From positions 1 to 51,154 of the forward strand of contig CADEDC010000009.1 of assembly GCA_902825985.1 (NCBI GenBank): a DNA stretch of 51,154 nucleotides, given 5' to 3'. The position numbers and the translations under genes are program-made. The stretch is from an uncultured Acidobacteriota bacterium. GTDB lineage: Bacteria > Acidobacteriota > Vicinamibacteria > Vicinamibacterales > CAVVIG01. Under the pieces are notes generated by a model that made no database searches, was not told where the DNA came from, and saw only the letters and a list, made by a program, of their open reading frames with translations. Below, in pieces: positions 50,137-51,154 of the stretch (within the stretch, counting starts at the first letter, position 1; the number at the start of each line of letters is the position of its first letter).

Positions 50137-50951
50137 GGCTCAGCGACCTCCTCCGTGGCGCGCGGCCGCTGGCCGGTGAACTCGTAGAGGAAGAGGATGA
50201 CGTCCCAGATTTCCTCCTCGGTGAGAAACTTCTCCCAGGCGGGCATGGCCGTGGCCCAGGGTCCGCCTTCCTCGGGAAGTCCAGGACCGCCTTTGGCAAT
50301 CCTCCAGAACAGGAAGGTCTCCTGCAACATCGCGATCGTCCCAGGGTCGGCAAAGTTGGTCGGGATGGGGTCCAGTCCGTGGACGAACATGCCGTTGCCG
50401 GCCAGGTTGTCGCCGTGGCAGAAGACGCAGTTCCGATAGTAGACCTGGCGCCCCTTCTCGACATGACCGCGGAACTCGTCCGGATTCGAGGTCTCGAGAT
50501 GCCGGAACGGGTTCTCGCCGGCGTTGAGGTCGACCTTCTTCTCACCAACCGTGATCTCCGCCGGCGACGCCGGATGGACCGTTCGCGAAAACAGCGGCGG
50601 CTCGAGCGGAACGTTCATCTGCACGTAGACATTCGCGGCCGCGAGCGCCGGGATGGCGATGACCGCGGCACCCAGGGACGCGGTGTACCGTTTGTCGGTC
50701 ATGAACCGGACCAGCGGGCCGGCGATTTCCCCGCGGCGCTCGTCGCTCGACGATACGTACGCCGCAATCGCGAGCGTCACGATTCCCATGTAGATCGTCA
50801 CGACGGACGACGGGATCGGAACGGTGAACCCGAATCGCAGGAGGAGGTAGAGCCCTACCCACCAGGCGCCGGCCCATACCAGCAGGCTGGCGCGGCGGAA
50901 GCGCAGAACGCCGAACACGGCGGCCACGGCGAGGACGACCAGGATGTTCAT
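50133..50951 (-). CDS. Membrane-bound cytochrome c
   Basis: 272 aa. About three to four hydrophobic segments in the first 110 residues (MNILVVLAVAAVFGVLRF, WAGAWWVGLYLLLRFGF and two more), then a monoheme cytochrome c with Cys175-x-x-Cys178-His179 (RNCVFCHG) and Met236 as likely axial ligand. Residues 112-170 are a linker. It could be a cytochrome-c1-like subunit of a quinol-oxidising complex whose other genes lie to the right. The ATG at 50951 overlaps the stop of the next gene by four bases. Confidence 0.85.
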   Translation of the reverse strand: MNILVVLAVAAVFGVLRFRRASLLVWAGAWWVGLYLLLRFGFTVPIPSSVVTIYMGIVTLAIAAYVSSSDERRGEIAGPLVRFMTDKRYTASLGAAVIAIPALAAANVYVQMNVPLEPPLFSRTVHPASPAEITVGEKKVDLNAGENPFRHLETSNPDEFRGHVEKGRQVYYRNCVFCHGDNLAGNGMFVHGLDPIPTNFADPGTIAMLQETFLFWRIAKGGPGLPEEGGPWATAMPAWEKFLTEEEIWDVILFLYEFTGQRPRATEEVAEP

Positions 50952-51154
50952 GGGGCAATCGCTCCATCGCGCCGCGCCACCATGCGGTGGGCAAGCGGCT
51001 GGAAAATCGCGAGGGCGCTCACCGCATGCTGCCACACGCCGGCCTCGCCTGCCCCGGCGACCGCCACCGTGGGCGCGGAAGCTGCGGGCGCCTGCCACGC
51101 ACCTGTCGTGGATGTGGCGGCGGGCGTTGCGGCGGGCGTTGCGGGCGCGGCAGC
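50948..51154 (-). CDS. C-terminal end of an unidentified protein (partial, right edge)
   Basis: 68 codons are open from the right edge to the TGA at 50948, in frame and overlapping the next gene by ATGA. The edge segment is Ala/Pro/Thr-rich (two copies of PAAT) and the last 30 residues end VWQHAVSALAIFQPLAHRMV and RRDGAIAP. The main part is outside the window, so the family cannot be told. By position it would be the previous subunit of the cytochrome operon. Confidence 0.6.
   Translation of the reverse strand, partial: AAAPATPAATPAATSTTGAWQAPAASAPTVAVAGAGEAGVWQHAVSALAIFQPLAHRMVARRDGAIAP

Overview
The window is a high-GC chromosomal segment, and its gene content points to an acidobacterium, probably of the Vicinamibacteria type. 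The clues are an outer-membrane TonB-type receptor with an N-terminal carboxypeptidase-regulatory-like domain, bacillithiol genes (bshA, bshB1), an alternative-complex-III-like module next to aa3-type oxidases, and a PEGA lipoprotein. The taxonomic placement is inference from families; there is no rRNA in the window. I saw no tRNA, rRNA, CRISPR array, insertion sequence or phage gene. No gene-free stretch exceeds 300 bases.

Bases 1-27067 are mostly housekeeping and accessory genes. On the minus strand: a partial TonB-type receptor, bshA, bshB1, an FAD amine oxidase, and a ketopantoate reductase. A plus-strand short-chain dehydrogenase follows, then (minus) a PEGA lipoprotein, a serine beta-lactamase-fold hydrolase, an alpha/beta hydrolase, a 16-copy octanucleotide repeat, and an overlapping ychF-dinB-LOG-GNAT set. 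Further on are an NCS1 permease, two GNATs, a hybrid histidine kinase, a truncated hydrolase that shares a symmetric promoter with a secreted hypothetical protein, another GNAT, a YeeE/YedE transporter, an MFS transporter, a secreted oligoendopeptidase-F-like peptidase and an amino acid permease.

Bases 27174-41976 (plus strand) are respiratory. Operon 1 (27174-32314) is coxB-coxA-coxC-coxC'-coxD, a small CxxC membrane protein and a DinB-like gene. After a flavin monooxygenase, operon 2 (33862-41976) holds an ActC-ActD fusion, ActF, a secreted blue-copper protein, then coxA-coxC-coxD, a small membrane protein, a second CxxC membrane protein and coxB. The simplest reading is quinol -> ActCD/ActF -> blue copper protein -> CuA of CoxB -> aa3 oxidase. 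The catalytic and cytochrome subunits of a standard alternative complex III (ActA, ActB, ActE) are not in the window. Both CoxA proteins keep all metal ligands and the D-channel, but lack the lysine of the K-channel.

Bases 42005-51154 (minus strand, except one small gene) are the most unusual part. An operon entering from the right edge encodes a partial Ala/Pro-rich protein, a membrane cytochrome c, and a diheme cytochrome c fused to an ethylbenzene-dehydrogenase-type heme domain. It continues with a tandem universal stress protein carrying three PCP_red-like domains and a zinc ribbon, and a double GNAT. A second operon encodes an Mrp-type ATPase, a zinc-ribbon-PCP_red protein and a radical SAM/SPASM-PCP_red protein. 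PCP_red is the small C-terminal domain of the BchB subunit of dark protochlorophyllide reductase; here it occurs five times with no chlorophyll gene in sight. I propose that these proteins form a previously undescribed set serving the neighbouring cytochrome complex.

Regulation: two promoters (33797-33825 and, on the minus strand, 19252-19280) have a recognisable -35 box exactly 17 bases from a -10 box; two weaker ones (32369 and 37146) have the same spacing. Many genes have a -10 box only 6-9 bases before the start codon, suggesting frequent leaderless transcription.
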